Below are positions 23,062 to 36,600 of a stretch of DNA of 64,000 nt, piece after piece. Position 1 is the first letter of the stretch. Every line of letters begins with the position of its first letter. The notes under the pieces were generated by a model. That model was not told where the DNA came from. It was given only the letters and a program-made list of their open reading frames with translations, and ran no database searches. Origin of the DNA: Cloeon dipterum (taxonomy: Eukaryota > Arthropoda > Insecta > Ephemeroptera > Baetidae); assembly GCF_949628265.1 (NCBI RefSeq), contig NC_088786.1:11718001-11782000 (forward strand). The letters run 5' to 3'. The translations under genes and the position numbers were made by a program.

Positions 23062-25840
23062 GTTATTTCCACACTGTCGCATAACTAATATTTTTGTACG
23101 ATTTACTCGGCTTGTACATAATTATTACGATAGGCAGCAACTTAAGCTAGCTGACGGAGGTTGGACAAGAAGAAACGATTTTGTCCTCGCACATTGAAGT
23201 GATTAGTGCTTAAGTGATCTTCGCCAGACATCTTTTGTTTGGCACCGAGTCTATATGCATTACGTTTTTGTATATGGAAAATCAAATTCTATTAATTGTT
23301 GTTTGCGCTTTAAGATGGTTAGAGAGCCATGTGGCGTTTAAATTAACCAAAATACGTCAAAAGCGATGAGCAAGTTTGCAATCGCAATCATTGGAAAGTT
23401 TTGATTTTTGGCTTCGGAAACCCAGCGTAATAATACTTTTCAAGCTTGCCAATCCAGATAATATTGATTAACAGTTGACTGTGAAAAGCTTGATATTTTT
23501 GTGAAATGATTCACACGATTGTTCAATTTGATTAATGGTTTAACTGCAATTATTTCCTCTGTGCCTTTTAGATTGTCTTTTATACATATTTCAGTTGTTA
23601 AAGAGTTCCCTTTGTCGTTGATGATGAACATTGTGAAGAAAACGGTGCAGGGCACCCTTGCTTGGATGGAAACTAACACTAAGTGTTAAAATTAAAATTT
23701 CTTATCTCGGAAGTGATTTATTTTGTGACTTTATAGTTAAAAGGCTACTTAAATAATAAAGACGTCTTCCAAATTGACTATAAACACGAGAGGATGCCTC
23801 AAGTGCTATGAATTCTATAACTGTTCCAAAAGATTTTTGAAAATAATTCACAACGCCAATGATATATTAAAGCAGCACCAAGATAACGCGAGTGCCTTTT
23901 TCTATTATAACCATGAAGTGAATCGTAAACCAGTGTCTTTGGTGATGCAGCAGAACTCTTTGAGGTGAAAGGGTGGAAAGTTTCTTAAGTGTCCTTGTTA
24001 CCTCTGCAGCAGAGGCTCTGCTCCTTTGAATAGCGTGAATTAAATGAACTGACCTTGAGTAAAACTTAATTTAGAAAAGCTTACATTTATTTAACTATAA
24101 GCTGTTTTAGATTTCAAAGAGTGGACATTTTTTGAAATTTTTGACGATTTGATATTGAAAAAGTTCACTTTTTGGTGTCAGCGCTTAAAAAAATGAAAGT
24201 TAATTCTTAGAACCGTAGCACAGCTTTAAATATGCAGAACACTTTACTTCAACTTAAACCAATTATTGTTGTTTAAAAACGATATTCTTGTTACAAATTA
24301 AAACAAACGTTCCAATTCCAACAGCATATAATGTAAAGATTTTGTCAAATTTTGATATTTATTGATGCTTTCAGTCATCCTTGTCTTTTTCAAGCACATA
24401 ATGTATAATAAAATTCTCCTCATTTTTCTTATTGTCTGTAAGCAATAAACAAAAATTAAAGAAACTAACAACCACACCATCAATTTATATGATTATACTA
24501 TTTGTATTTGCAAGACAATAACAATCGGTTAATTTATTGTAATGAGAAAATAAAACTAAAACTTTAAAAATTTATTTTTTCTTAAACCTAATAGTTGTCC
24601 TTGGTTTATTTATATTTAGGGACGATTTTTTATGACTAACATAACACATCATTGATAATTTTTTGTTATGAGTGAATTGAAATCAGCCAAAAATAATCAG
24701 CATTGTCTGTGTTTGCGTGATAATTAAAGAAATTAGTGATTTTTCTGCAGATATTACAGCTAATTTAAGAAGAAATGCTGCACATGTATAAACTTGAATA
24801 GAAAAAATATTATGCTTAATTGACGAAGAAGAACGGAGGAAAAGGCGATACCAAAGTAAAATATAAAAATTGTCATCTGTGCCCTATACACAAATTACGT
24901 TCTTCTCAATGGACATGAATTCTTCTAGGCGTTTCTATCCATTTAAGTTTTTTCTGCATTTTAAATATCTGCCATTAATCTACTGAAGCAGAGTAGAGAA
25001 GGGAGAGAGAGAGAGAGGATGACACCCACGTGCATTCCCCCTCTATTTTGTATACCTGTTTTTCACATCAGAAAAGTAATAATATAACGTTGGGGATCAG
25101 AGCGAGTCTCTGGTTCAGGGCAGAATTTGTTGATAATCGCGCATCAACAGATCCGGCCCGCCCACACAGGTTTCAAAAGATATATAGGCCGTTACATTGA
25201 ACGCTATAATGTGGCTTTGAGAGCAATCAAATGACGTGAAATTTTACTAAACTCCGTAGGCAACCTTAATTTTATAATTATTTAAATGACTTTTTCCAAA
25301 ATCTTGAGTTAGTTAAAGGTTTGTTTTGAAGAGGCAACTTTTTAAATAAAAAGTGCCTCGATTCAGCGTATAATTTGGAAGTTTTTCGAACGGGTGTCAA
25401 ACAAAAATAAAATTTCAAAAACTTATAAAGGAATAATAAACTAAAAATTAAAATTATTTTTTATGTCTTTGTGTTTTGGAGTGTTAAAGAAATAATGTAA
25501 TCAGAAAAATTAAAGGGCGAAGCGCACTAGATTCGCGAATAAATAGGCAAAATGGATCCAATATCAAGAAAGGAGATGAATTACAAAAATATTACTCATG
25601 CTAAACTCAAAATATATATCAAATTATACATTTTTGGTTCCTAAAAACCTGTCAAAATCAGTATGAGTTGAATATATGAGCAAATAAGATAGAAATATGG
25701 GTCTGAACCTTTTTACAATCAAAATTTGAAGAGAAAAATAAATGAAATAATGGAATTGCGGGAATCGCGGAGTATTAAACGTATCTCTTTTCATATGATA
25801 GTGCCTCCCGCCCAAACCGGTATAATTTAGCACATATCGG
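23062..25840. other. 3' UTR of foraging and AT-rich intergenic DNA
   Basis: It contains a likely foraging polyadenylation hexamer (AATAAA at 23755-23760) and a short GA microsatellite near 25005-25017. I see no gene. Confidence 0.5.
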
Positions 25841-26081
25841 TAGGCACGGGCGGAAGGCGTGTCGTGATTGGTGCTAGGCAGCGCCTGCTGGAAGCGAGCG
25901 CTGCGAGGGCGAGTGGCTGGCTGGCGAGTGACCGAGTGTAATGGCGGAGCTCACGTCTCTTGCCGCAAGTGCCGTGTGTTTTTTCTGCGTCGTTTCTTGC
26001 GCCCAGGCGCCGCAGCTGGCCGAATTCGGGCCGATGGCCCCGGCTGCCAACTTGTCCCGCGTCTGAAGCAGCCCAGCAGGT
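25841..26081 (+). other. GC-rich non-coding leader exon with a GTGAGT donor
   Basis: A CpG-rich block ends in CCCAGCAG followed by GTGAGT, a near-perfect splice donor at 26082. It looks like the untranslated first exon of a + strand gene. The next + strand gene is Mrtf, so this may be a distal alternative promoter for it. It contains a 41-codon ORF, listed separately. Confidence 0.45.
25941..26066 (+). CDS. Short ORF (41 codons) in the leader exon
   Basis: ATG in the context GTGTAATGG opens a 41-residue frame ending TGA at 26064-26066, just before the splice donor. The N-terminus has a hydrophobic core (LAASAVCFFCVVSCAQA) that looks like a signal peptide with an AQA cleavage site, leaving about 20 residues. 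It could be a small secreted peptide, an upstream ORF damping translation of the spliced message, or chance. No family is recognised. Confidence 0.25.
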   Translation: MAELTSLAASAVCFFCVVSCAQAPQLAEFGPMAPAANLSRV

Positions 26082-29000
26082 GAGTCGGCCTCCCTTTGTG
26101 CGCTTTTTCACCCGTGTTTTGCCTCCGCCCTCCCACCTTTCTTCCGTATTTACGCTCCATAGGCCTGTTCGCCTACTTCTTTTTCTTCGATTTTCCTCCC
26201 TTCGGCGGTCCAAACAGCCTCAACATCCGCGTCGGCCGCGAACTGGAACGTTCTGTTCGGCCGTCGGACGGGTCAAAAAGCGATGATTTGGCTTCGACGA
26301 CAGAGAAATCGAGCGAGCCAGAGGCAGAAGGCGCATTCGTCCTTGGGCAGATCGTGGGCTGTTTTGCAAGTGGCGCAGGTAGCACGGCTCTCGGCAACAC
26401 CTGCCAAATATTTGCCGATTTGCGCTGGTAGCGTCGGTCGAAACGCCGAAATGAGTCCAGGACAGGCCAACAGCATCCTTTGGTTGCACGATCCGACGCT
26501 GAAACGGCTCTTCCGTCTCCTGCCACTGCTCTAATTTGTAAACAATCGGATTGCATTTGGCGTCTTATCTCCGCCGACGGGAGCCACCGACGCACGGTGT
26601 CTGCAGAATTTCACCCCACTCCCACCCTTCGTGCCACGACCCCCAGAGATTATATGCTGCAAATCGACCGCGGTTTAATTCACATTTTGATGAATTACTC
26701 ATCGCTGTCAGTGAGCTGATCTATTTCTGTTCGACTCGTCCAACTTGCAAAGCGTAATTATTGTCTGAAATTTGGTCTGCCACTATTGCAGCCCTATTTA
26801 TTTGTGCCCAGCCGTCCTGGAAACCGTCTCTCGCACCCCTTGGCGGTGGTTTCCGGACGAGGGTTTATCGGCTGCAGCTCTCGATTGTTGCAACAATGAC
26901 AGATGGTGCATTCACTTCACAACTTTACTGCTTGTTGGCTGTGGCCCCATCATTTACCTGTGATGTCAAGTTGCGTCTAGAGTAATTCGCGCCTCGCACA
27001 CACGCTGCCGACGGCGCTAACGTCACTCCGCGCGATAATTTTTGCACTGTCTCTGTGCTAAAAGTGTTTTCCTCTCTGCACTCATTGTTAGTTTATCAGA
27101 CCGTTGACAAGGACTGATAAATTTTGACAGTTTTTGCGAAAAACAAATAATGTCGAGCCTAATTTGGAATACATAATTATCTAATTTTGTTTAGGATTAA
27201 TACATTTTTCCCAAATTGCCCATTTTGGTTGATGAAACAATTTCTTTATAAGCTTCATAATCAACTGATTTTTTAATATAATTAGATCAACCAAAGCCAC
27301 CAAGATTAAAAATTAATTATAAATGGACCACGCGAGGATAAAAAGAATCAATCAAGTTTTGGCTGTTAATCCTTGTATTTCACACTTGATCGATGATAAA
27401 TAGAATCTCTCAACCGCTATCTTTATTTGGAGATTTCTCACCTTTTTGAAAATAAAATTACTCAGAAGGTTTCAAAATTTCAAAAGAAGAATTTGAAATT
27501 AGGATGTCCTGCTGAACGATCAAGAAGTGTTTAAAGTTTTTTCATTATTTTGTTTTGAAATTAAAATCTAATTAGCACTTTAGTTGAAAAAGCATGTTTT
27601 TGTCTGAAAAATGTAATTTATTTGTCATGAATCATACAACATATATTTTGCCCAAAATATTGCTCTAATTTTCTATTTAACTATTAAGACTTTATTTGTA
27701 AGTTTTTCTGAAAGTGATAGGCTTTGGATAAATAAATTAAATATAATTATTTAAATTAACAAAAATTTCAAACTCTTCGAAAGTTAAATGGGGCTCTCAA
27801 TTCGTCCTAACATCTGTATTTTTTTAACTAAATAAAACTAATGGACATCATTGTGTCTATCTGTTTAGCTTAGAAAATAATTGTAGCGCTTTTAAAATTA
27901 AGATTATCAGGTTGAAGGACACGCAGAGTAAGTGAGATGTTTTTTTTATTAAATAAACAAAAACAGGTTTCTTGACAAAAAATTTGTGATAAAAGCCCTT
28001 TCCCTGGAAAAATACCTGTGCTTACTCGTAGCACTAGTCTTATTTATAATACAGTTGGTCAAAATCCAATTGGAATCGGTGCTAGAAACTTAGCCTTCAG
28101 AAAAGCTAGTTGCGTTCGTGTTTTCTAGAATCAAGGTTACGTGGTTGATGGCAAAAATATTCGTCTAGGTTATTTTTCGCGTCTGCGGAAATTATCTTAA
28201 AAGATTTCTGATTTTTAAGTCTCTAATACTTATTGATCCATCTCACCAAAAACTATACGCTGGTCAACGCTGGAAATGCAACAAATTTTTTGAAAGATTA
28301 TTCCTTTTCGTTAAAATCGATAATTTTATTTAAATGTGTTATGCCACACATCGCACTGAAACGCGGAATAAGGAACTTTTTACAAATTAATCGCTTATTT
28401 GAGTTATGAACAGACTTTCCGCATTTTATTTAACCTTGTGAGTTTGAATGTGAATGATCAGAACTATTTGAGCAACTTTAAGCGTGAAGCCCACACCTTG
28501 GAAGTTATTTGAGGCGTTGCTCTTTTTCTGCTGCGTCTCGCGAAGCCAAGCAACAATGAGTAAAAAGATTGTTGCAAGGAGGAAGAGCGATCGGCAGCGC
28601 CCAGGCGGCCGGAGCGCACACCTTGGAGTGGGACACGGACTATGCGGGCCGTGTGCGAGTGAGTGAGTGAGTTTGTGTGGTGCCCGCGGCCCAATTTGAA
28701 AGCGAGGCAAAGCAAAATGCGCGTACGTAATTATAACTCGCATGTGTGGCGCTCTTAACGAGACGAACGCAAACAAACGCCTCAAGCCGACTTTTTCTCT
28801 TTTTTCTCTCTCACTCTGCGCGGCGCGCGCTGTTTCTTTTTGGGCGCGAGCCCAAATGCTCTATATTTGGCACCAAATATTTGTGATTGCCGTCGCTTCC
28901 CCTTTTGCCTTTTCCCCCGCTCGCCTTGTACAAGCGGCCCGACAGAGAAAAAGACAGTGCAGCCGCCGATTCGGTCCAAAAGCCTGCTTTGCTTACCCGA

Positions 29001-32000
29001 CTTTTTACAACTTCAAGTGTGACCAACGAATGGTGGCGAATACTTTTTTAAAAGCTATGCGAGAATGTCCTGGGCATAGAAGCAGAGCTGAATAATGTGT
29101 TTTTAACGTCTTTGTTTAGAAAGAATGAAGACGAAAATTTGTAGAGCCAAAGTTACGTTTCTATTTCGAAAAAAATCGTCTTTGCGCAAGTTGCTGATGC
29201 TGGGAGCCGCGACTAGATGTCGTTATCTTGATTAGGTGCTAATTTTGTATTGTATTCAGTGGAAGTCATCCTTTCATCGATTTCAAACGCAGTTTTAGCG
29301 TTCTGAAAGTTATGCTCTGCAAACTAACAACAATGTGCTAACCTGACAGAGCTGAAAAAATAAATAATTTCTAGACGTTAGAGAATTTATGGTGACCACA
29401 ACCCACAGCAAATTGTGTCCAAACTGGTCTAACAGAATTACGAAACAATTATAATTACACAGCACCTGAATTGGATCCCCAATCATAATTAAAATGCCTG
29501 AAACACATTAATCAACGGTGGCGCCTCCCGTTGCTGCATTCCGCACCCACAAAACGTGGATTCAGCTATTTTGCACTCTAATTTTAGCATGAGCCGAAAC
29601 AAAATCAATTAAGAAATGAATAAAATGCGTCCACGTTTTTTAATCCGGATTTTATGTGCTATTCGTAGAATTTTCTTTTATTGGGAGGCTCTTCTACCCA
29701 TTCATAAAGGTGAACAACGCTAACTTTTTCTGCACTCCAACAAACGACTATTCTTCGGTGAGTCTGGCTTATTTCACAACTTGCTCCAGAGAGCGTCGTC
29801 CATCAATGAATCGGTATTTGGGCGAACGTGCGCGGCTCCCTGCCCCCTGCGCGATCAGAATGCCGCGGCAGCCAATGCAGAACGGAGGCGTTCGGGCTGT
29901 TTTTCAGCGAAACGTAAACAAGCGAACAACGGGCCAGCGGGCAAACCGCAGCCGAAACGAGAAGTCGTAACGCCGCATAAATTAATGCCACGTGGCCAAA
30001 AATAGCCACCGAATTTCAGCGAACTTGGAGGAGTGCGTAGGCGCTTTGCACCAGATCCACCGCCTTTCTTATTGTTGGGCCATCGCATTAACGACTCCAC
30101 CTCGACCGCAGTTTTACTTGGCTCGCCGTACGGAAACACAATTTTGCCACTCCCCGTGTCTAGCCGCCGAATTTCGATGATTTTCAAAGTGCACTCTTGA
30201 GTCATCAGCTAGCTAACTAAACTTGTCAGCACAAGGAAATTTTATCCGAGCCATCTTTTCCGCGTGTGTGCTCTAGTTACTTGGGATTTTCCGTTACTTG
30301 CTATTTAATCTTACTTTGCTAGTGTCTATCAGAGAAATCCATTTAATTGCTAAAAAGGATGACTAGAGCTTCAATTTGTTCAAACACGACCATTAATTTT
30401 AATGGAGACGAAAAAATTTGCAATCGTATTGTCACATAAATATTGAAGCGGTCGTCAATTTAAACATAGAATATTAATTTTTACTCACATTACAAAAGTT
30501 TCTTTTGATCTGATATTTTAGGTGGCAAAAATGATAGTCATCAATGTACCCGCACTTTGAAAATAATTCAGGTACATCTTAGTGACGTACAAATCACAGC
30601 ATAGGCGCAATGCCTTTCAGTCTCACAAGCTTCTAAAGCTATATTTAATCACAGCTACTTGTTATCACAGGTTTTGCGGGTACCAGACCATCAATGGAAC
30701 AATGCATATTTCGCCCTCAAAAGCTGCAACAGCAGAGTGAAGACCACGTTTGAACCAAATCTTTCAACGTACTTCTTTAGTTTATGTCCAGCTCATCTCG
30801 GTCAAAACCTAGTGATATTTCCGACTTTCAATTTTTTACCGATTATAAAATAAAGTAAAATTCCCATTCTAGTTTAGGTTAATTAATACAACGAAGACAA
30901 AGCAATTTGCGAGTGAAGATAGCGATAGTAAAAATGCAACGTTGCGAGCACATGCGCTTAGACGATTGAATACTTGTCTTTTCACTCCTCTTGTCATTTC
31001 ATAGAATTGTAAAGCATTCACTCGTGTTGGATGCGGAGGTGTAGAATAAGCTACGCCAACACAAGGCGAAACAAGTGGGGAGGCTAAATCAGCCAGTAAA
31101 AAATTAATAATGTTCGTGAGCAGAATTTTCATTCCTTTTCGAATGGGGTCACAAAAACACCTTTCCAAATAGTTTGCTACAGGCAACTTCAAATGAAAAG
31201 TCCCAGATTAATCTGTAGAAGAAATTGCCAAGATAAACAAATAATAATGATTTTTAGTGCCCCCGAGTGCTCGACTGTTCGTAATAAAAGTCTGGAAAAG
31301 TGTCAAGAAAACTTGTTTTCTCACACTGCAAGTGCAAAAAGTGTGCTATTTTTCTCTTTTTTGCCGGAATTCGCATTTAGTACTGTTTCTCAATCGTGTC
31401 GCTCGCGCCAAGCAACTATTTGCTTTGATTCTCTTTTCAAATCCTTTTTCACTTTCTCGATTCGCGCCGACAAACAGAATTAACGCTTAGTCACACGCGC
31501 GCACTCACTCTCTACCTGCAAGCAAACAAGTAGTGCCGTACGTGCAGGCAAGACAACAAATTTAAATCTTCTTTCTCGGGTGAGAGTATTTTGGTTTTGC
31601 GGCCAATAGGCGAACAACGCAAAAAGAAAATGACAAAGTGGGGGAGAGGCAAAGGGAGCGCGAAGCACACAAGCCGTCCGTCCGAGAGCGAGCGCTTTCG
31701 GCCTTTTTTCTGCTTCTTTTCGCCGTCCGGCCGCCTGCCTTTTGGCCCGACTTTTCGAAAATTGCGCAAGCAGTGCAGGCGAGCAACGCGCGTGAAAGTT
31801 GCCATGTGCTATGCGGCGTTGCGTAAGCTGCGTGCATTGCCTTCTCGCATGTATAACTGTACGCCGCCGTCGAGGCGGCTGCACCGACCATTCTATTTCT
31901 AATGCTCTCTGGCTGCGATTTGAGCGACTCAGCCGTCCGTCGCCTCCTTGTCATATTCGAGACAGAGAGCGACCGGTCCTTCCACGCGTGAATGAATGGG

Positions 32001-33230
32001 ACATGAGACTGCCCTCCGAATCGATTCGCTTTGAGGTAGAGGTACCTGCCTATGCCCACTCTGTTCGCTAGATCAAGGCTTCCGTATGAGACATTTCGTG
32101 ACGAATTTTTCAATGTAGCGAGCTTATATTGTAAACAATCAAAATAATCTGCCGTGTATTGCACGCATACATCAAAATATTTTTTTATTCATCAATTTCA
32201 ACTATACTTTGCACTTTTCCAGCTGCAGTGTTAGTTAGTTTCTCAAAGGCCTGTTCAAAAGCAAAGAACTAGGTGAACACAAGTGGCTCTTTACTGAGCT
32301 TTACATGCTATTTTTAAACTGCATTCTTTTCAGCCCGTCGAATTGAACCTATTGTCAGATTATGCAAGAGTGCTGAGAGTTGAGAGACAATTTCAGCCTT
32401 TCAGATGAAAACCGACTGAATGCATCATGTTATATCATATTATTATTGTTGGAATTGCGACCGGTGTCTTGCTGCTCGTCCACAATTGGGTCTCAACAAT
32501 CATGTCCGATTTAGACGGACCTGACGTGACAGTTTGCGTGAGAAACTCAAGAAGTCTAAATTATTGAAAACACTCGCCCGGTGCTCAGTAAAAAGTCCGA
32601 CGTTGAGTCAGTAGCGCGCCAGAGAGCATGTCAACTTTGTGATAAATTTTACGTCACCAACAAAAACACGGCAGCGCGCGCCTTCGCGACGACCAAGCGG
32701 ACTATCTAAAAATATTGAAGCGCGCCTTTGGTGTGCTTATGTCGCGCCGCTTAAGCCAGCCGATGTTGATTTATCGCACTTGTTACCAAATTTATTTCCG
32801 GACGCGCATTAAATTTTCAGCGGAAACTACAACGTGGCTTTTTCGAAGTGCAGAGCGAGTGAAACTTGGAATCGAATTTTTAAAGACTGGCATACTTGAA
32901 CGAGTCCATTATTTTAAAATCATGGAGACAACGCATAAGATGGTGCCACAAGCTGTTCAGATTTCTGGATTTCTTGGGTTCTATACGTGTATTACATTCC
33001 ATACGATTTAGTGACAGGTGACATCTGATTTAAGCTGAATTTTTAACTCTAAGAATTTTGCTCTTTCAGTTATTGCCCTACCAGTACAGACTCATTTTGC
33101 ATAGTTTGAGTCAGCAATCAACAACCAACTCAAAATAGAGGCTCATGTTGGAAAATGCTACTAATTCTTCTTGACAGTCGTTGAATGGCTAAAGAGTGGA
33201 CATAGTGGTTTTCGCCCACTAAATGAAAAG
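26082..33230. other. Long non-coding stretch with scattered GC-rich islands
   Basis: It is mostly AT-rich. GC/CpG-rich islands lie at about 26160-26520, 28590-29000 and 31480-32070. The last contains overlapping open frames on both strands (up to 200 codons on the minus strand), but these have low-complexity Arg/Ser content, no splice support and no recognisable domain. The islands may be enhancers or alternative promoters of Mrtf. Confidence 0.4.
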
Positions 33231-33615
33231 CAAATGAGATCGGACGGCGAAAAGACGGACGCATAGGCCAAAGTGCGGGCGGAGGAGTGTGTTCACGGCG
33301 CTTTGCTTTCGGCGAGGCCGCTAGCTGGCTCGTTCTTTAGCCGGCCGGCCAGCCAGCCAGCCAGCCAGCCAGAGGCAAGAATTCTGGCTCTGCGCGGCGT
33401 GCGTGTGTGTGTTGGGGCAGCGGCGGCGTGACGCGGAGGAGAAGGAGTGGGTCGGTCGGGCAGGCGTCCAAAATACTTCGGCAGATGGCCACCCCTCCGT
33501 CGGACGGGCGCCCTCGGAGGCAGTCGAGTGCGGCCAGAGGTGCGGCCCGAGTCGTGCTGTGCTGAGGCCAGGCGGGCGGACGATGGCCGCGAGCGGGTGG
33601 TGACCCGCGCGCAAG
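33231..33615 (+). promoter_or_regulatory. CpG-rich promoter region of Mrtf
   Basis: A strongly GC-rich block includes an AGCC tetranucleotide repeat (33348-33372). It directly precedes the ATG at 33616. No TATA box is seen. Confidence 0.45.
33340..33372. repeat. (CCGG/AGCC)n simple repeat
   Basis: CCGGCCGGCC runs into about six AGCC units inside the Mrtf promoter island. Confidence 0.85.
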
Positions 33616-36600
33616 ATGCCGGTCAGCACGGCAGCCGCCGCCTCCGACGCTGCCGTTCTCAGGCCGATAATTCACCCTACGACGCCGCCTGTCTCCGCCG
33701 CCCCCATCCTCCTGCAGCAGTCACCGTCGTCTGACCCCGGCAGCCCCGAGTCGGCCTCCGCCTCGCAGGCCGACTGTCCCCACTGCCAAGGTGCGTGCTG
33801 TGTTTGCGTGTGTGTGCCTGCCTGCAGACGACAACACACACCCCCGTCCCGTCCCGTCGCACTTTCCGCATTATTCCTCGCTTGCTCACCACGTTTACAC
33901 TGAGCACCAGCTGGAAATCGTCAGCTGAGTGCAGGTAGGGAGAGCAAGGGTGGCCTTTGCTGCTGCTTCCAAGGTGCCGACAATGACGCACCGCACGACA
34001 TTGAGCTATTTTTCGTTTCGGTGGATGAAAAATCGCGTAAACCGTTTGATACTTGGCCAAATTAACTAGATTTTTTCTTTATTACGTCCTTTTTATAAAC
34101 AAGTCGTTTATTTCGATCTTCTCAAGTAATTAATGTTTAGTTTTAGCTAGTCTGAAGTTGGCATGTTTGTCGTGAACGTTTGTCGACAGCTGCTTGGCCA
34201 AAATTGGATCTCAAACTACAAAACCTTATTTTCAATTTAATGAATTAATTAAAATGCGTAATTAAATGCTGTTTTGCAAAGTTCTTAAAATACGAGGAAA
34301 TCTTTATAGACGAAGTGCGAAAACCAAGCAAATCATTTTAACTTTCATCAAAGACGTGCAACTGTTTGAAAAAAATGTATACAATGAGAGTAAATAAGGA
34401 GTCGCATTCTTGAATACATCCATATCAACCATTGAGTTGCAGCTGCAACGATTGAAAATTATATTTTGCAATTGCGTTATATGGTTTATCATACGTTTAT
34501 TTAGTTTTGTTAAAGTCTCTTCGTCTAATATTGTATCTAGGTATGACTCCTATTCCTTTTTGCAGGAAAAAATAAAACAAATGATGATATTATCTAGAAC
34601 ATAATCATTCTGCAAAAAAAACCTTACCACCTGCGAGTTTCGCGGAAGGCCGCAGCGACCTTATTCGCTTTCCTGTGTGCGCATTTCTCACATGAATCGC
34701 TCTGTTTTGCGTTCGTTTGCGTGTGCTTTTCATGTTGAAAAAGACTGGTTCATTGCGAACAAAACAAAAAAGCAAACGACCCACATAATTGTTGAAAATA
34801 GCCAGCGCTGTTTCCTTCCGCCCGCCTAACGTTCGACGTTGGTCCAGAAAAAGAAAACAAACTGACGAGTTTTCAGTCTCCACAACGCGGAGAGTGAGTA
34901 AACCCCGTCTTCTGCCTTCGCCTTGAAACCGTGATCCAGAGACAGTACATTAAAGAAAGGACTAATTTGATTCGATAGTTGGCACTGCTTTCTACTGAGC
35001 TCAGATTAAATTATTCGAGAGAAGCTAGATTGTCGAATTATTAAATTCATTTACAAACTCTAGTTTAAATAACAAATGAGTTACTCCCAAGAATTTCCAT
35101 TTATTGCTCGGAATATAATAATGCCCTTTTCATTCAGAATTGAAATAATATCGTGGAATAATCAAAAATAATTTGGAAAGCCGTGGTATTGGTAACAGAT
35201 CGGTCTAAAAAGTTTCATTAGTTTTTCCACCTTTGAATTTTTCCCACCTTACCCAGCCTCCTGTGCTGGCTATTGCACGTTGCAATGGCAACGGAAACAT
35301 TACCAAATTGTTTGCGTTCTTCTATTCTAGTAAAAATACCTCAAATTTGAGTAAGGATATGTCAGTTAAAAATTGAACGTTATCAGCAAATTTTTATGAA
35401 ACTCACGCCATGGGATATTTTATCAAGTTCTTGACTTTTCTGCATTAGGGGGCTCTTTTCGGGTTAAAATAAATTATCGAGCTTTTTATGTATAGTTTCG
35501 TCATTGTAAAATGAAAGCTAATCTCTAAAATAAATCTCTGGATGCAGATCAATACTTCAATTTAAGTTCGTGCAATCGTTCCCTATTCGCTGAAGACACT
35601 GAATAAGGTAGGTGGTCGAATATATTTTTGACTGGACGGCCAAAATTAGAAGACGCACTCCAATGCAATATTACAGTAATGTAAGCCACATCGAAGCCTT
35701 AACAGATGTAAAAAAAACACTGAAAACTAACCTACTATGTTAAATGACTGAATAGTCATTAGAAGTTGCTTTAGAAGTTAAAAAAGAGAAGCAACTGTAA
35801 AACTTGAAAATATTGCTCGTTAACTCAGTTTCTTTCAATTAAAGCAAACTTAAAAACTAAAGTTATTGATGTGCGCCTTAGAAAGCGATGGAAACTGTGC
35901 CGCTTAGCATATCATTGAAGCGGGAAGCGTACTATTCCAGGGAGATATATTCTACGTCTTTTTTGTTCCGTGTCCGTTTTCCAACACATTAATTCAAGTC
36001 ACGTCGATGTTTCATTTATTAAGTTGTCATGGGTTGATAATCTACCGTTCCCACAAGGTAATTAAACTTAGGCAACGGATTATTGGAAAATTTCTTCAAT
36101 CTTTTTAAAGGTCTGGAACGAGTAAAACACTACAAAATTAGTTTATTAATAGATTGCAGAACGGAGTAAATTCTAACTTAAAAACCACAGAGTAAAATGA
36201 TCTTCATCTATCTATCGGCTAGTTAAAGATAAAATTTACCGGCGAACATAATCACCATCTTCCGATTTTTAATGCTTGAATAAAATTAGATGGGTGGGGC
36301 AGAGACACGTCTCATTTTCACGGCTTAAATCCGAAACATCATCATCATTTATGCTTGCTTGACTTGCTTTGATTCACTATCCACTTTGGTGCCGAATCGG
36401 CAAACAGTGAATAAATAATCGCCGAAACAGGCGCAGCTAATTCTAGCTCGGAGCAGACTAAGCCTCCCACGCTAATTACAACGCTGGTGTCTGCATTACG
36501 CAACGCCTCGCCGACATCGCGCAGAAATGATCTTTGCGAATGCAAACAACACAACCAACGTACGACTCTTTGGCTAGTTTTGTGGTTTCAATGTCTAAAA

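Noticed and set aside
28426-28785. Minus-strand 119-codon frame
   Set aside because: Lies in a GC-rich island with simple repeats (GAGT units), no initiator context or homology.
31562-32164. 200-codon open frame on the minus strand
   Set aside because: GC-rich, Arg/Ser low-complexity content, overlapping open frames on the other strand and no splice or domain support; probably chance in a CpG island.
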